From: Streptomyces sp. NL15-2K
Lineage (GTDB): Bacteria; Actinomycetota; Actinomycetes; Streptomycetales; Streptomycetaceae
Assembly (NCBI RefSeq): GCF_030551255.1
Contig: NZ_CP130630.1
Span: forward strand, 5,995,501-6,059,500
DNA: 64,000 nt
Reading direction: 5' to 3'
Under the pieces are notes generated by a model that had not been told where the DNA came from, did no database searches, and saw nothing but the letters and a program-made list of their open reading frames with translations. The position numbers and the translations under genes are program-made. This document shows positions 35,746 to 44,637 of this stretch, piece after piece (position 1 is the first letter of the stretch; the number at the start of each line of letters is the position of its first letter).

Positions 35746-36753
35746 ATGCTCCTCTTCCGTGACCTTCCTGGCCTCTTGCGTTCGCTACGCGGCCGCCGCC
35801 ACGTCCGCCGCAGCGCCCTCGCCCTGACCCTCGCCCTCCTCCTGCCACCGCTCCTCGCGGGCTGCGGCAGCGGCGACTCCGCTTCGTTCGGCTCCTCCGG
35901 GGGCGGATCGGACTCCGTCCGTCTCGTCCAGCAGCCCTGGGCGGACCTCGTCGTCGAGAACCAGATCGCCTCCGACATCCTCACCAAGCTCGGCTATTCG
36001 CCTTCCGTCCAGGACGTGTCGGTGCCGCTGGGCGCCCAGGCGCTGTCCACCGGCAAGGCGGACGCGTACCTCGGCAACTGGTGGCCCTCGCAGAAGCCCG
36101 TGTACGGCAAGCTGATCGACGACAAGTCGGTCGCGGTGACGGGCACGCTGCTCACCGGCACGCAGTACGCGCCGGGCATCCCGGGGGCGACGGCGAAGAA
36201 GCTGGGCATCACCTCCCTCGCGGACCTCGCCGCCCACGGCGACGAGTTCCACCACGAGATCCTCGGCATCGAGCCGGGTTCGCCCGGCAACCAGTACATC
36301 CTCGACGCGATCAAGAAGAACGCGTACGGGCTCGGCAAGTGGAAGCTGGTCCAGAGCAGCACCGAGGCCATGCTCGCCGAGGTCACCCGCCGGGTAGCCA
36401 AGGACGAGCCGGTGGTCTTCCTGGCCTGGCGGCCGCACTGGATGGTCGTGAAGTGGGACGTGACCTTCCTCGCCGACCCGCAGAAGGTCTGGCCGGGCGC
36501 CGGCCAGATCCGGGTGCTCACCCGGTCCGGCCTGAAGAAGGACGACCCGAACCTGACCCGTTTCCTGTCCCAGATCACCATCGACTCGGCGACCGCGTCC
36601 GCCTGGATCGACGCCTACGACAACAAGAAGCAGTCGGCCGAGAAGATCGCCTCGTCGTGGATGGCCGACCATCCGGAGGTCGTCAAGAAGTGGCTGACCG
36701 GAGTCAAGACGGTGGGCGGCAAGGACGGCGCCGCCGCCGTGGTCGGGAGCTGA
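35746..36753 (+). CDS. Glycine betaine/choline-type ABC transporter substrate-binding lipoprotein
   Basis: 335 residues, OpuAC/ProX type. Signal peptide ends in PPLLAGC. Aromatic residues suited to a quaternary-amine cage are present in QQPWADL, YLGNWWPSQ and FLAWRPHWM. The last two are family hallmarks. It follows the DUF3604 gene by 16 bp and precedes the ATPase gene by 5 bp. The ligand is likely a betaine, choline or related trimethylammonium compound. Confidence 0.9.
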   Translation: MLLFRDLPGLLRSLRGRRHVRRSALALTLALLLPPLLAGCGSGDSASFGSSGGGSDSVRLVQQPWADLVVENQIASDILTKLGYSPSVQDVSVPLGAQALSTGKADAYLGNWWPSQKPVYGKLIDDKSVAVTGTLLTGTQYAPGIPGATAKKLGITSLADLAAHGDEFHHEILGIEPGSPGNQYILDAIKKNAYGLGKWKLVQSSTEAMLAEVTRRVAKDEPVVFLAWRPHWMVVKWDVTFLADPQKVWPGAGQIRVLTRSGLKKDDPNLTRFLSQITIDSATASAWIDAYDNKKQSAEKIASSWMADHPEVVKKWLTGVKTVGGKDGAAAVVGS

Positions 36754-36758
36754 TCCAC

Positions 36759-38015
36759 ATGAGTACAGGACTCCCCACCACCCGGGCCCCGCTCGCGGAC
36801 GCGCTCCCCTCGGCGGCTCCTCCCGTGATGATCGAAGGCTCCGGACTGAGCAAGGTGTACGGCCTTCCCGAGCGCCGGGGGGCCCAGCTGCTGGGCGGCG
36901 GGCGGGAGGCCGTCACCGCGGCCGGGGGAACCCTTGCCGTCCACGACGTCGACTTCACCGTCGGCCGGGGCGAGCTCTTCGTCGTCATGGGCCTGTCCGG
37001 GTCCGGCAAGTCGACGCTGCTGCGGATGGTCAACCGGCTCGTGGAGCCGACGTCCGGGACGCTGCGGATCGACGGCGCCGAGGTGACAGGCATGGACGCG
37101 GATGCCCTGCGGGAGCTCAGGAACCGCAGGATCAGCATGGTCTTCCAGCACTTCGCGCTGTTCCCGCACCGATCGGTGCGGGAAAACGCCGCGTACGGGC
37201 TCCGGATCCGGGGCGTCACGGCGAAGGAGCGGCTGGCGCGGGCCGACGCGGCCCTGCACCAGGTCGGCCTCGGGAACCACGGTGACGCACGCCCGCACGC
37301 CCTGTCCGGCGGTATGCGCCAACGGGTCGGCCTGGCACGGGCCTTGGCGACCGACGCCGACATCCTGCTGATGGACGAGCCGTTCAGCGCGCTGGACCCG
37401 CTGATCAAGCGGAACATGCAGGATCTGCTGCTGGAGCTCCAGGCGGAGCACCGGCGCACCGTCGTCTTCGTCACCCACGACCTCAACGAGGCCATGCGGA
37501 TCGGCAGCCGGATCATGGTGATGAAGGACGGTGCCGTCGTGCAGTGCGGCACCGGGCCGGAGATCGTCTCCGCGCCCGCGGACGACTACGTGAGCGACTT
37601 CGTGTCCGACGTCGACCGGTCCCGGGTGCTGACCGCCTCAGCGGTGATGCGGCCCGCGCTGCTGACGGCACACGTCGGCGAGGCACCCGCGGACGTACTG
37701 GAGCGGCTGGCGAACGCCGAGGCGACCGGCGTCTTCATCGTGGACGACGACGGGCTGCTGCTCGGCGCGGCACGGGACCAGGACCTCGCCGACGCCCTGC
37801 GGGACGGCGAGCCGGATCTCACCGGGCGGGTGGGGGACGCGTATCGCACCGTACGGCCGGACCAGCCGCTGGCGGACTTCCTGCACCTAGCGGGCCAGGG
37901 CATCGTCCCGGTCGCGGTGGTGGACACCGCCGGGCGGCTGCTCGGCGTCGCACCCAAGGCGGCCATCCTGTCCGCTCTGGCCCAGCCGAGGAGGATCAGT
38001 CGTGCTCATGCCTAG
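36759..38015 (+). CDS. Glycine betaine-type ABC transporter ATP-binding protein (ProV-like) with CBS pair
   Basis: 418 residues. Walker A GLSGSGKST, the ProV-type FQHFALFPH, signature LSGGMRQR and Walker B ILLMDEP. The region from about residue 275 carries two CBS-like motifs (ADVLERLANAEATGVFIVDD, ADFLHLAGQGIVPVAVVD), which in OpuA respond to ionic strength. The N-terminus has an extra loop (residues 40-65) unusual for the family. Its last 14 bases overlap the permease gene. Confidence 0.92.
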   Translation: MSTGLPTTRAPLADALPSAAPPVMIEGSGLSKVYGLPERRGAQLLGGGREAVTAAGGTLAVHDVDFTVGRGELFVVMGLSGSGKSTLLRMVNRLVEPTSGTLRIDGAEVTGMDADALRELRNRRISMVFQHFALFPHRSVRENAAYGLRIRGVTAKERLARADAALHQVGLGNHGDARPHALSGGMRQRVGLARALATDADILLMDEPFSALDPLIKRNMQDLLLELQAEHRRTVVFVTHDLNEAMRIGSRIMVMKDGAVVQCGTGPEIVSAPADDYVSDFVSDVDRSRVLTASAVMRPALLTAHVGEAPADVLERLANAEATGVFIVDDDGLLLGAARDQDLADALRDGEPDLTGRVGDAYRTVRPDQPLADFLHLAGQGIVPVAVVDTAGRLLGVAPKAAILSALAQPRRISRAHA

Positions 38016-38943
38016 GATCCCCGTCGGGGACTACGTCAACGACGGCATCCAGTTTCTCCTGCGCCACTTCGGCGGGGCGTTCGACGGCCTGTCGTCCGCC
38101 GTGACCTCGGTCGTGAACGGGGTGTACTGGATCCTGCACACGCCCTCTTCCGGGGTGCTGATCCCGGTCTTCGCCGTCGTCGCCTGGCTGGCGACCCGGC
38201 GCTGGCAGCTCGTGGTCTTCACGGTCCTGGCGTTCCTGCTCGTCGACTCCATGGAGCTGTGGACCGCCGCGATGCAGAGCCTCACCGTCGTACTGATCTC
38301 CGGTACGGCGGCCGTGGCGATCGGCGTGCCGATCGGGGTGTGGGCGGCCACCAGCGACCGGGCCGCCGCGGCGGTGCGGCCGGTGCTGGACTTCATGCAG
38401 ACGCTGCCGGTGTTCGTCTACCTCATCCCGTCCGTGTTCTTCTTCGGCATCGGCGTCGTGCCGGGCACCGTGTCGACGACGGTCTTCGCCCTGCCCCCCG
38501 CGGTCCGGCTGACCGCGCTCGGCATCCGGCAGGTCGACAAGGAGATCGTGGAAGCGGCACACGCCTTCGGCTCACGCCCCCGGCAGGTACTGCGTCAGGT
38601 CCAGCTCCCGCTCGCCATGCCGTCGATCATGGCAGGCGTCAACCAGGTGATCATGCTGGCGCTGTCCATGGTCGTCATCGCGGGAATGGTGGGCGCGGGC
38701 GGACTCGGCGAGATCGTGGTCCGCGGCGTGACCCAGCTCGACGTCGGTGCCGGGTTCGAGGGCGGACTGGCGGTGGTGGCCCTGGCGATCTTCCTGGACC
38801 GGGTCACCGGGGGCCTCGGGACACCGGGTTTCCGCATCCCGAGCCTGCTCCGCCGCCGCGCTTCCGCGGACCGCACCTCCGCGGCGCCGGAAGCCGCGGC
38901 CCCGGCCACACCCGCGGCGGAACTGGCGAAGAGCACGTCCTGA
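38002..38943 (+). CDS. Glycine betaine-type ABC transporter permease (ProW-like)
   Basis: 313 residues with about six membrane helices and the EAA loop KEIVEAAHAFGSRPRQVLRQV. The GTG at 38002 follows GAGGAGG by 7 nt; an ATG two codons on is also possible. The C-terminal 50 residues after IFLDRVTGGLG are a polar Ala/Pro tail. Bases from 38785 to the stop recur, decayed, at 59247-59404. The gene completes the LysR-controlled unit. The 155 bases to the next gene hold nothing recognised. Confidence 0.92.
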   Translation: MLMPRIPVGDYVNDGIQFLLRHFGGAFDGLSSAVTSVVNGVYWILHTPSSGVLIPVFAVVAWLATRRWQLVVFTVLAFLLVDSMELWTAAMQSLTVVLISGTAAVAIGVPIGVWAATSDRAAAAVRPVLDFMQTLPVFVYLIPSVFFFGIGVVPGTVSTTVFALPPAVRLTALGIRQVDKEIVEAAHAFGSRPRQVLRQVQLPLAMPSIMAGVNQVIMLALSMVVIAGMVGAGGLGEIVVRGVTQLDVGAGFEGGLAVVALAIFLDRVTGGLGTPGFRIPSLLRRRASADRTSAAPEAAAPATPAAELAKSTS

Positions 38944-39098
38944 CGACTGACCACCACGGGCACGCCGCCCCAAGGACCACACAAGGCGACGCGCGGGGTG
39001 GCGCCCGCATCGGCGCGGCCCCGCGTTGTCAGTGGCCTGGTTCCGGACCCTGCCAGCGGCCTCGTTCCTGCCCGCGTCCGCTGCTCACAGTCTTCACC

Positions 39099-39686
39099 TC
39101 ACGCCTGGTAGGGGCGTACGGCGCGGCCCTCACGCAGGGTCAGTCCCCACCACATCAGCTGGTCGAACATGACCGAGGCCGCTTTGGTGACGCTTTCGGT
39201 GTCCAGCGGGTTGCCCTCGTTGTCGAACCGCTCCCAGGCGTTGTGGAAGCTGACCGTGTCGCGGAGGGTGACGGCGTGCATCTCGGCGAAGACCTGGCGG
39301 AGTTGCTCGACCGCCCGCTGGCCGCCGGCCAGCCCGCCGTACGAGACGAAGGAGACCGGCTTGGCGCGCCACTCGCCGTAGACGTAGTCGATGGCGAGCT
39401 TCAGTGAGGCGGGATACCCGTGGTTGTACTCGGGCGTGATCACGACGTACGCCTCCTGGCCCGCGATGCGCCTGTCCAGGCGAGGGGCCCTCCCCGGGCC
39501 CTCCGCGGGTTCGAGGCTGAGCTTCAATTCCTCCACAAGGGCCGGTTCGGACAGGTCGATGACTTCGACCACCATGTCTTCGCGTCCGCGGGCCTGAGAG
39601 ATGACCCAGTCGGCGACGGTGTCGGCGAAGCGTCCGGGGCGGACACTGCCGATGACGACGCCCACCTTGAGGGGGCTGCTGGACAT
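39099..39686 (-). CDS. NADPH-dependent FMN reductase
   Basis: 195 residues, flavodoxin-like fold. The phosphate loop GSVRPGRFADTV and PEYNHGYPASLKLAIDY are family hallmarks. Reduces FMN with NAD(P)H, releasing FMNH2 for monooxygenases. GAGGACC precedes the ATG. A relative with a different loop is encoded at 54740-55324 within the polyketide unit. This copy lies at the left edge of the cluster region and is transcribed away from it, so its link to the pathway is only possible. Confidence 0.88.
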   Translation of the reverse strand: MSSSPLKVGVVIGSVRPGRFADTVADWVISQARGREDMVVEVIDLSEPALVEELKLSLEPAEGPGRAPRLDRRIAGQEAYVVITPEYNHGYPASLKLAIDYVYGEWRAKPVSFVSYGGLAGGQRAVEQLRQVFAEMHAVTLRDTVSFHNAWERFDNEGNPLDTESVTKAASVMFDQLMWWGLTLREGRAVRPYQA

Positions 39687-39966
39687 GTGGTCCTCGGTTT
39701 CTGTGAGGGGACGGGGCGCGGGGAGGCCGCAAACTGACGGTTCACGCCGGTGCACCCGGTTCCGCAGATGCGGAAGTACCGAGAACCTAGAACCTCAAGT
39801 GCGATTCAGGTCAACCGGCTTCGGGGCAGGACGCGCCACACGCGAAACGCGAATGTCGGCGTAACGCAAGACCCAAACGTGCCTTTTCCCACGTTGCGCT
39901 CTGTGGTGGCTTCAACGCATCCTGCTAAGGCTGGCCGACATCTTTTGTCAGACCTTGCGGGAGACT

Positions 39967-39991
39967 TGACCGGTCAGTGATGACACGTGTC
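39967..39991. promoter_or_regulatory. Two adjacent 10-bp palindromes in a long intergenic region
   Basis: TGACCGGTCA (39967-39976) and GACACGTGTC (39982-39991) are perfect palindromes 15 bp apart centre to centre. The 592-bp gap between the FMN reductase and the NarL-type regulator holds no gene I can support; these sites are its only clear structure. They could be operators for the cluster regulator promoter. Confidence 0.35.
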
Positions 39992-40278
39992 GGCAGGGAA
40001 GCGCAGTGGATGTCCCTGCGACTGGGAGGGGTCTCGATGCGGATCGTCCATGGACGCCGGAAGGTTTCATGGCCCGGTCGGCATGCCCGATGTACGGGTC
40101 GGCAAGCGCCCGACCGGCGCCTTCACGACGGACCTGAACACTCGTCACGTGACCGCACATGACTGACAGAGGATCTGCTCACTGTGCTCAGTCGGCATTC
40201 GCCTTCCGTACCGCCTGACAGACATCCGCGTCCCACGGCAGACGCCCGCCTGCCCGACAGCACTCCTGGCTGTGAGCC

Positions 40279-40947
40279 GTGAGACCCATACGGGTCCTTC
40301 TGGCGGGCGAGCACCGGCTGCTCCAGGACGCCATGGCGGGGCTGCTCGGGGCGCAGCGGGACATTCGCGTGCTGGCCACGGTCGCGAGTGCCTCCGACAC
40401 GCTCTACCTGGCTACCGAGCTGCGGCCTGACGTCATTCTGCTGGAACCGTGGTCGACACCGGGCACCGTCCTGCACACGCTGCGCACCCTGCGCGGACTG
40501 GTACCCCAAACCGCCATCGTGCTCACACCGACGACCTGCGTGACCGTACCGGCCGTGCTGCGCGTCACGCACCGGATACTGCCTCGCGACGCCGGGCGGG
40601 AAGTGCTGCTCAAGACGGTGCGCACGCTGGCTGCCGGGGCCGTACGGTACCCGGCGGAGCAGCCGGCCTCCCCGCTCTCCCGGCGCGAGTCGGAGGTACT
40701 GAGCGCCGCCGCCGAGGCGATGACCAACCAGCAGATCGCCCGACTCCTGGGCATCACCACCGGAACCGTCAAACGGCATATGCACGCCGCATTCCGAAAG
40801 CTGGGGGCAGTGTCCCGTCTCGACGCGGTCTCCAAGGCATACATGGCCGGCCTGCTGCCGCTCGCCGCACCTCGCCCCAGGAACGGCTCGGTGCCGAAGG
40901 AAGAGGACGGGGACTCGAGTTCGCCGGCCCGCACCCGGGAGAGGTAA
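40279..40947 (+). CDS. NarL/LuxR-type regulator with non-phosphorylatable receiver
   Basis: 222 residues. The N-terminal receiver-like domain has LAGEH where the acidic pocket normally is DD, and E56 (LLEPW) in place of the phospho-acceptor Asp. The C-terminal LuxR helix-turn-helix is intact (LSRRESEVLSAAAEAMTNQQIARLLG, TVKRHMHAAFRKLG). It probably acts without a kinase, perhaps sensing a ligand, as other cluster-situated atypical regulators do. GTG start has a poor ribosome site. It is upstream of the tailoring operon and probably controls the polyketide cluster. The 415 bp to the next gene contain no gene that I can support. Confidence 0.85.
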   Translation: MRPIRVLLAGEHRLLQDAMAGLLGAQRDIRVLATVASASDTLYLATELRPDVILLEPWSTPGTVLHTLRTLRGLVPQTAIVLTPTTCVTVPAVLRVTHRILPRDAGREVLLKTVRTLAAGAVRYPAEQPASPLSRRESEVLSAAAEAMTNQQIARLLGITTGTVKRHMHAAFRKLGAVSRLDAVSKAYMAGLLPLAAPRPRNGSVPKEEDGDSSSPARTRER

Positions 40948-41362
40948 CCAGATCTGCCGCGCGGCACCCGGCCCCATGCGGGCGTTTCGTGGACGGCGCG
41001 CCGCAGGCCGGGCGAACCGCGCTCGAAGAGCGGCGTTCACGCGGATCTGACACCGATCTGCCCCACGCCACACGTAGTTGTGGGAGTTCTGCACTACCTC
41101 ACCGAGGCTTGATCCAAGACACCTTGAGCCGCGCTGCGCCGCCGCAGAAGCATGGACGCAGCTTCCGGCGCACGGAGCTGGAACACCACTGGACGGCGGC
41201 CCGGCCCGTATCAGCACGGGCCAAGTCACGTCTGCGCGACAGCGGGATGAGATCGCGCCCTCCTCCACCGGTGAAGGACAGGGCCGGTGCGACGCAGGCG
41301 TGCAGCTGCCCTTCGCCCGCGCCTCAGGGCGGCCGACGACGGAACGAGTCAGGAGTACTCCC

Positions 41363-42292
41363 ATGGGAACAGCAGCCGAAAGCCGCCGTGCGCCGGTCTT
41401 CCGTGTCCAGCAGGTCGCGGAGCACGTCTTCGCCTACGTACAGCCCGACGGCGGATGGTGCCTGAACAACGCGGGGATCATCGCCCCCGCCGGTCATACG
41501 GCCCTGATCGACACGGCAGCCACCCAGGTCCGGGCACGGGCGCTCAAGGAGTCGGTGGGCCGGATCACCCGGACGCCTCCCCGATACCTCGTCAACACCC
41601 ATCCGCACGGCGACCACACCTTCGGCAACAGCCAGTTCACGGACACCGCCGTGATCATCGCCCATGAGCGGACCCGTGCGGAGATGGCCGTGGCAGGACT
41701 CCATCTGACCGGACTGTGGCCCGACGTCCACTGGGGCGAGATCGCCGTGGAGCTCCCCGCCCTGACCTTCCGCGACCGGATGACGCTGCACCTCGGTGAC
41801 ATCCCGGTCGAACTCCTGCACCTGGGTGTCGCCCACACCACCAACGACACTTTGGTCTGGCTTCCGGAACAGCGGGTCCTGTTCACAGGGGATGTCGTCA
41901 TGTCGGGCGTGACCCCCTTCTGCCTGACCGGTTCCGTAGCAGGCTCCCTCGCGGTGATCGAGGAGCTCCGGGCGCTGGGAGCCGAGACGGTGGTGTCCGG
42001 CCACGGACCCGTCGCCGGACCGGAGATCCTGGACGAGACGTGCGGATATCTGCGCCTGGTGCAGCGGACGGCTGCCGACGGCCTCGCCGCGGGCCTGAGC
42101 CCCCTGGAGGCCGCGCGCGAAACCGATCTGGGGCCGTACGGCGATCTGCTCGACGCCGAGCGGCTGGTGCCCAACCTGCACCGCGCGTACGCGGAGGCGC
42201 GGGGGGAGGCCCTCGGTAGCCGACTCGACGTCGAACAGCTCTTCGCATCGATGGTCGAGTACCACGGGCGCCTGCCGGAGTGCGCGGCCTGA
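41363..42292 (+). CDS. Metallo-beta-lactamase-fold cyclase/thioesterase-like protein (ActIV-like)
   Basis: 309 residues. The zinc motif HPHGDH has H80, H82, D84 and H85, and LFTGDVVMSG supplies the bridging Asp. In actinorhodin biosynthesis ActIV, a protein of this fold, closes a ring and releases the polyketide from the ACP. The opening FAYVQPDGGWCLNNAG is of the type I associate with polyketide-cluster members. The leader AGGAGTACTCCC before the ATG is identical to that of the secreted-protein gene at 46433. First gene of tailoring unit 1. Confidence 0.75.
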   Translation: MGTAAESRRAPVFRVQQVAEHVFAYVQPDGGWCLNNAGIIAPAGHTALIDTAATQVRARALKESVGRITRTPPRYLVNTHPHGDHTFGNSQFTDTAVIIAHERTRAEMAVAGLHLTGLWPDVHWGEIAVELPALTFRDRMTLHLGDIPVELLHLGVAHTTNDTLVWLPEQRVLFTGDVVMSGVTPFCLTGSVAGSLAVIEELRALGAETVVSGHGPVAGPEILDETCGYLRLVQRTAADGLAAGLSPLEAARETDLGPYGDLLDAERLVPNLHRAYAEARGEALGSRLDVEQLFASMVEYHGRLPECAA

Positions 42293-42362
42293 CCCGTTGC
42301 CGCCCGCTGCCGGGCCGGGTGGACCCGGCCGCCCACACCTCGAAGCGCACAGGAAGGAACCC

Positions 42363-43481
42363 ATGCCATCCCAGCCGACGCCCAGCGCCCAACTGCCCGT
42401 TCTGGCGGAAAAGGCCGCGGAGACGGCGCTGCTCCACGCCGCCGAGGCGGACTCGGCGCGCGCACTGCCGTCACCCGTCGTCGACGCGATCCTGGAAGCC
42501 GGCTTCGCACGTCACTTCGTCCCCCTGGAGTGGGGCGGCACCGCCGGCACGGCCACGGATCTGCTCAGCGGCGCCGCGACCCTCGGCGCGGGATGCGCCT
42601 CCGCCGCCTGGTGCGCTTCCGTCATCGCCGGGGCAGCCCGGATGGGCGCCTGTCTGCCGGTCGAGGGCCAGCGGGAGATGTGGGCCGACGGACCCGACAC
42701 CGTGATCGTCGGCGCCCTCATGCCCCGCGGCACGGCTACCAGGCACGGCGACGGATGGCTGGTCTCCGGGGAGTGGGACTTCACCAGTGGCGTCGCCATC
42801 TCCGACTGGGCCCTGGTCTGCGCCCAGGTGCCCGGCGAGGACGGGCCCGAGACAAGGTTCTTCGCATTACCGCGCGCGGACTACCGGATCGCCGACACCT
42901 GGCACCCGCTGGGCATGAGAGCGACGGGCAGCAACACCCTGATCGTCGAAGAGGCGTACGTCCCCCGCCACCGGGGTTTCCTGCGCGAGGCCATGCTCAA
43001 GGGCGTCGCCACCACCTCTGTCGCACGCTGCCACACGGTCCCGCTGCGTGTACTCAGCGGACTGCTGTTCGCCGCGCCGGCCCTGGGAGCGGCCCGCGCC
43101 GCGCTGGACGCCTGGTTGGCCCGCACGGCCGGCCGTGCGGGCCAGGAACCCGGCCCGCGCCTCGTCGCCGCCCGGGCGGTCGCCGGCATCGACACGGCCG
43201 AGCTGTTGCTGCGCCGCGCGGCGCAGGTGGCGGACGCCGCCTCGCCGAGTACCACCGAAGAACTGCGCAACCCGGCCGACTGCGCCCTGGCGGTCGAACT
43301 CCTGCTGGACGAGGTGGAACGGCTCTACCGCACGGTCGGCACCGCGGGGCAGCTGCCGCCCGGTCCGCTCCAGCGCGTCTGGCGTGATGTGCACGGCATC
43401 GCCGGCCATGTCGCCCTCCGGTTCGATCCTGCGGGCGTCGCCTACGGAGGGCACCTCCTCAGCGCCGCGGCCCGCCCCTGA
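42363..43481 (+). CDS. Flavin-dependent monooxygenase of the acyl-CoA dehydrogenase fold (ActVA-ORF5-like)
   Basis: 372 residues. The fold shows VVDAILEAGFARHFVPLEWGG, GWLVSGEWDFTSGVAISDW and HPLGMRATGSNTL, as in the two-component FMNH2 hydroxylases ActVA-ORF5 and HpaB-like HsaA. Such enzymes hydroxylate phenolic rings to give quinone precursors. It needs reduced flavin, which the reductase at 54740 could provide. AAGGAA lies just before the ATG. Second gene of unit 1. Confidence 0.78.
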   Translation: MPSQPTPSAQLPVLAEKAAETALLHAAEADSARALPSPVVDAILEAGFARHFVPLEWGGTAGTATDLLSGAATLGAGCASAAWCASVIAGAARMGACLPVEGQREMWADGPDTVIVGALMPRGTATRHGDGWLVSGEWDFTSGVAISDWALVCAQVPGEDGPETRFFALPRADYRIADTWHPLGMRATGSNTLIVEEAYVPRHRGFLREAMLKGVATTSVARCHTVPLRVLSGLLFAAPALGAARAALDAWLARTAGRAGQEPGPRLVAARAVAGIDTAELLLRRAAQVADAASPSTTEELRNPADCALAVELLLDEVERLYRTVGTAGQLPPGPLQRVWRDVHGIAGHVALRFDPAGVAYGGHLLSAAARP

Positions 43482-43551
43482 CTGCCGCGTCCCGCCCGCC
43501 CGCGCGACGTCCCGCCCCGCTCTCACCCGATGACACGACAAGGAGCACAGG

Positions 43552-44616
43552 ATGAAGTTCGGCATCGTTTTCTTCCCCACTGTCGGCCCTGAGGACAAGT
43601 CCGCCGAGCAGTACTTCGACGAATGCCTGCGCCTCGTCGACCTCGCCGAAGAGCTGGAACTGCTCCACGTGAAGATCGTGGAGCACTACTTCTTCCCCTA
43701 CGGCGGCTACAGCCCCGACCCCACCACCTTCCTGGCCGCGGCTGCCGGTCGCACCAAGCGCCTGCGGCTGGGAACCAGCGCCACCATCCCCGCCTTCCAG
43801 CACCCGGTGAAGCTGGCCGGCAAGCTCGCCATGCTCGACAACATCTCCAAGGGCCGGCTCGACGCCGCCCTCGGCCGAGCCTTCCTGCCCGACGAGTTCA
43901 AGGCATTCGGCGTGCCGATGGACGAGAGCCAGGACCGCTTCAAGGAGGGCGTCGAGGCGATCAAGCGGCTGTGGACCGAGGAGGATGTCGTCTTCGAGGG
44001 GCGGTTCCACCAGTTCGGCCCCGTCACCCTGCTCCCGCGTCCCGTGCAGCAGCCGCACCCCCCGGTGTTCGTCACCACGGCCCGCAGCGCCGAGTCCTGC
44101 GCGGCCGCCGGACGGGACGGCCACCATCTCCAGACGGTGCCCAACGTCATGTCCACCGAGGAGCTGCAGAACAGGCTGGACGTCTTCCGCTCCGAGCGGA
44201 TCGCGGCGGGGCACGCCCCGGGCAGCGAGCAGATCCACTTCAGCTATCCCTGCGTCGTCGCCGACGACGGTGGGAGCGCCCGCCGTATGGGGCGTTACGA
44301 CGACGACCGGAACACGGCGGCGATTCACCAGGCCGTGGCCGCCTGGGGGAACACCACCAGCTCGGCCTATCCGGGCTACGAGAAGCTCTTCGCGGCCACC
44401 CGGGAGTCGCACTTCGAGGACAAGCTGGCCGCGCGCAAGCTCCTCATCGGCTCCCCCGACCAGGTGCGTGCCGACCTGGAGCAGATCGCCGAGTGGTTCG
44501 GCGACGACATCGTCATCAGCCTCGGCGTCCACTCCGGCCATCTCTCCTTCGAGCAAGCCGCCACCACCATGCGGCTGATGGCCGAGGACGTCATTCCCAA
44601 GCTCTTCCACCGCTGA
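43552..44616 (+). CDS. Luciferase-like (LLM) flavin-dependent monooxygenase
   Basis: 354 residues of the bacterial luciferase TIM-barrel family. It starts MKFGIVFFPTVG and has VKIVEHYFFPYGGYSPDP, LGTSATIPAFQHPVKLA and RLDAALGRAFLP, as in FMNH2-dependent alkanal-type members. Not part of the standard actinorhodin-type set. In mensacarcin-type clusters LLM enzymes add epoxides, so an oxidation late in the pathway is likely. It ends 21 bp before the dehydrogenase gene. Confidence 0.85.
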   Translation: MKFGIVFFPTVGPEDKSAEQYFDECLRLVDLAEELELLHVKIVEHYFFPYGGYSPDPTTFLAAAAGRTKRLRLGTSATIPAFQHPVKLAGKLAMLDNISKGRLDAALGRAFLPDEFKAFGVPMDESQDRFKEGVEAIKRLWTEEDVVFEGRFHQFGPVTLLPRPVQQPHPPVFVTTARSAESCAAAGRDGHHLQTVPNVMSTEELQNRLDVFRSERIAAGHAPGSEQIHFSYPCVVADDGGSARRMGRYDDDRNTAAIHQAVAAWGNTTSSAYPGYEKLFAATRESHFEDKLAARKLLIGSPDQVRADLEQIAEWFGDDIVISLGVHSGHLSFEQAATTMRLMAEDVIPKLFHR

Positions 44617-44637
44617 ATGCGCGACAGGGAGCACACC

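Noticed and set aside
40948..41362. Search for SARP-type direct repeats in the gap before the tailoring operon
   Set aside because: No heptamer repeat with regular 11- or 22-bp spacing was found; only a short CTTGATCCAAG palindrome at 41108-41118.
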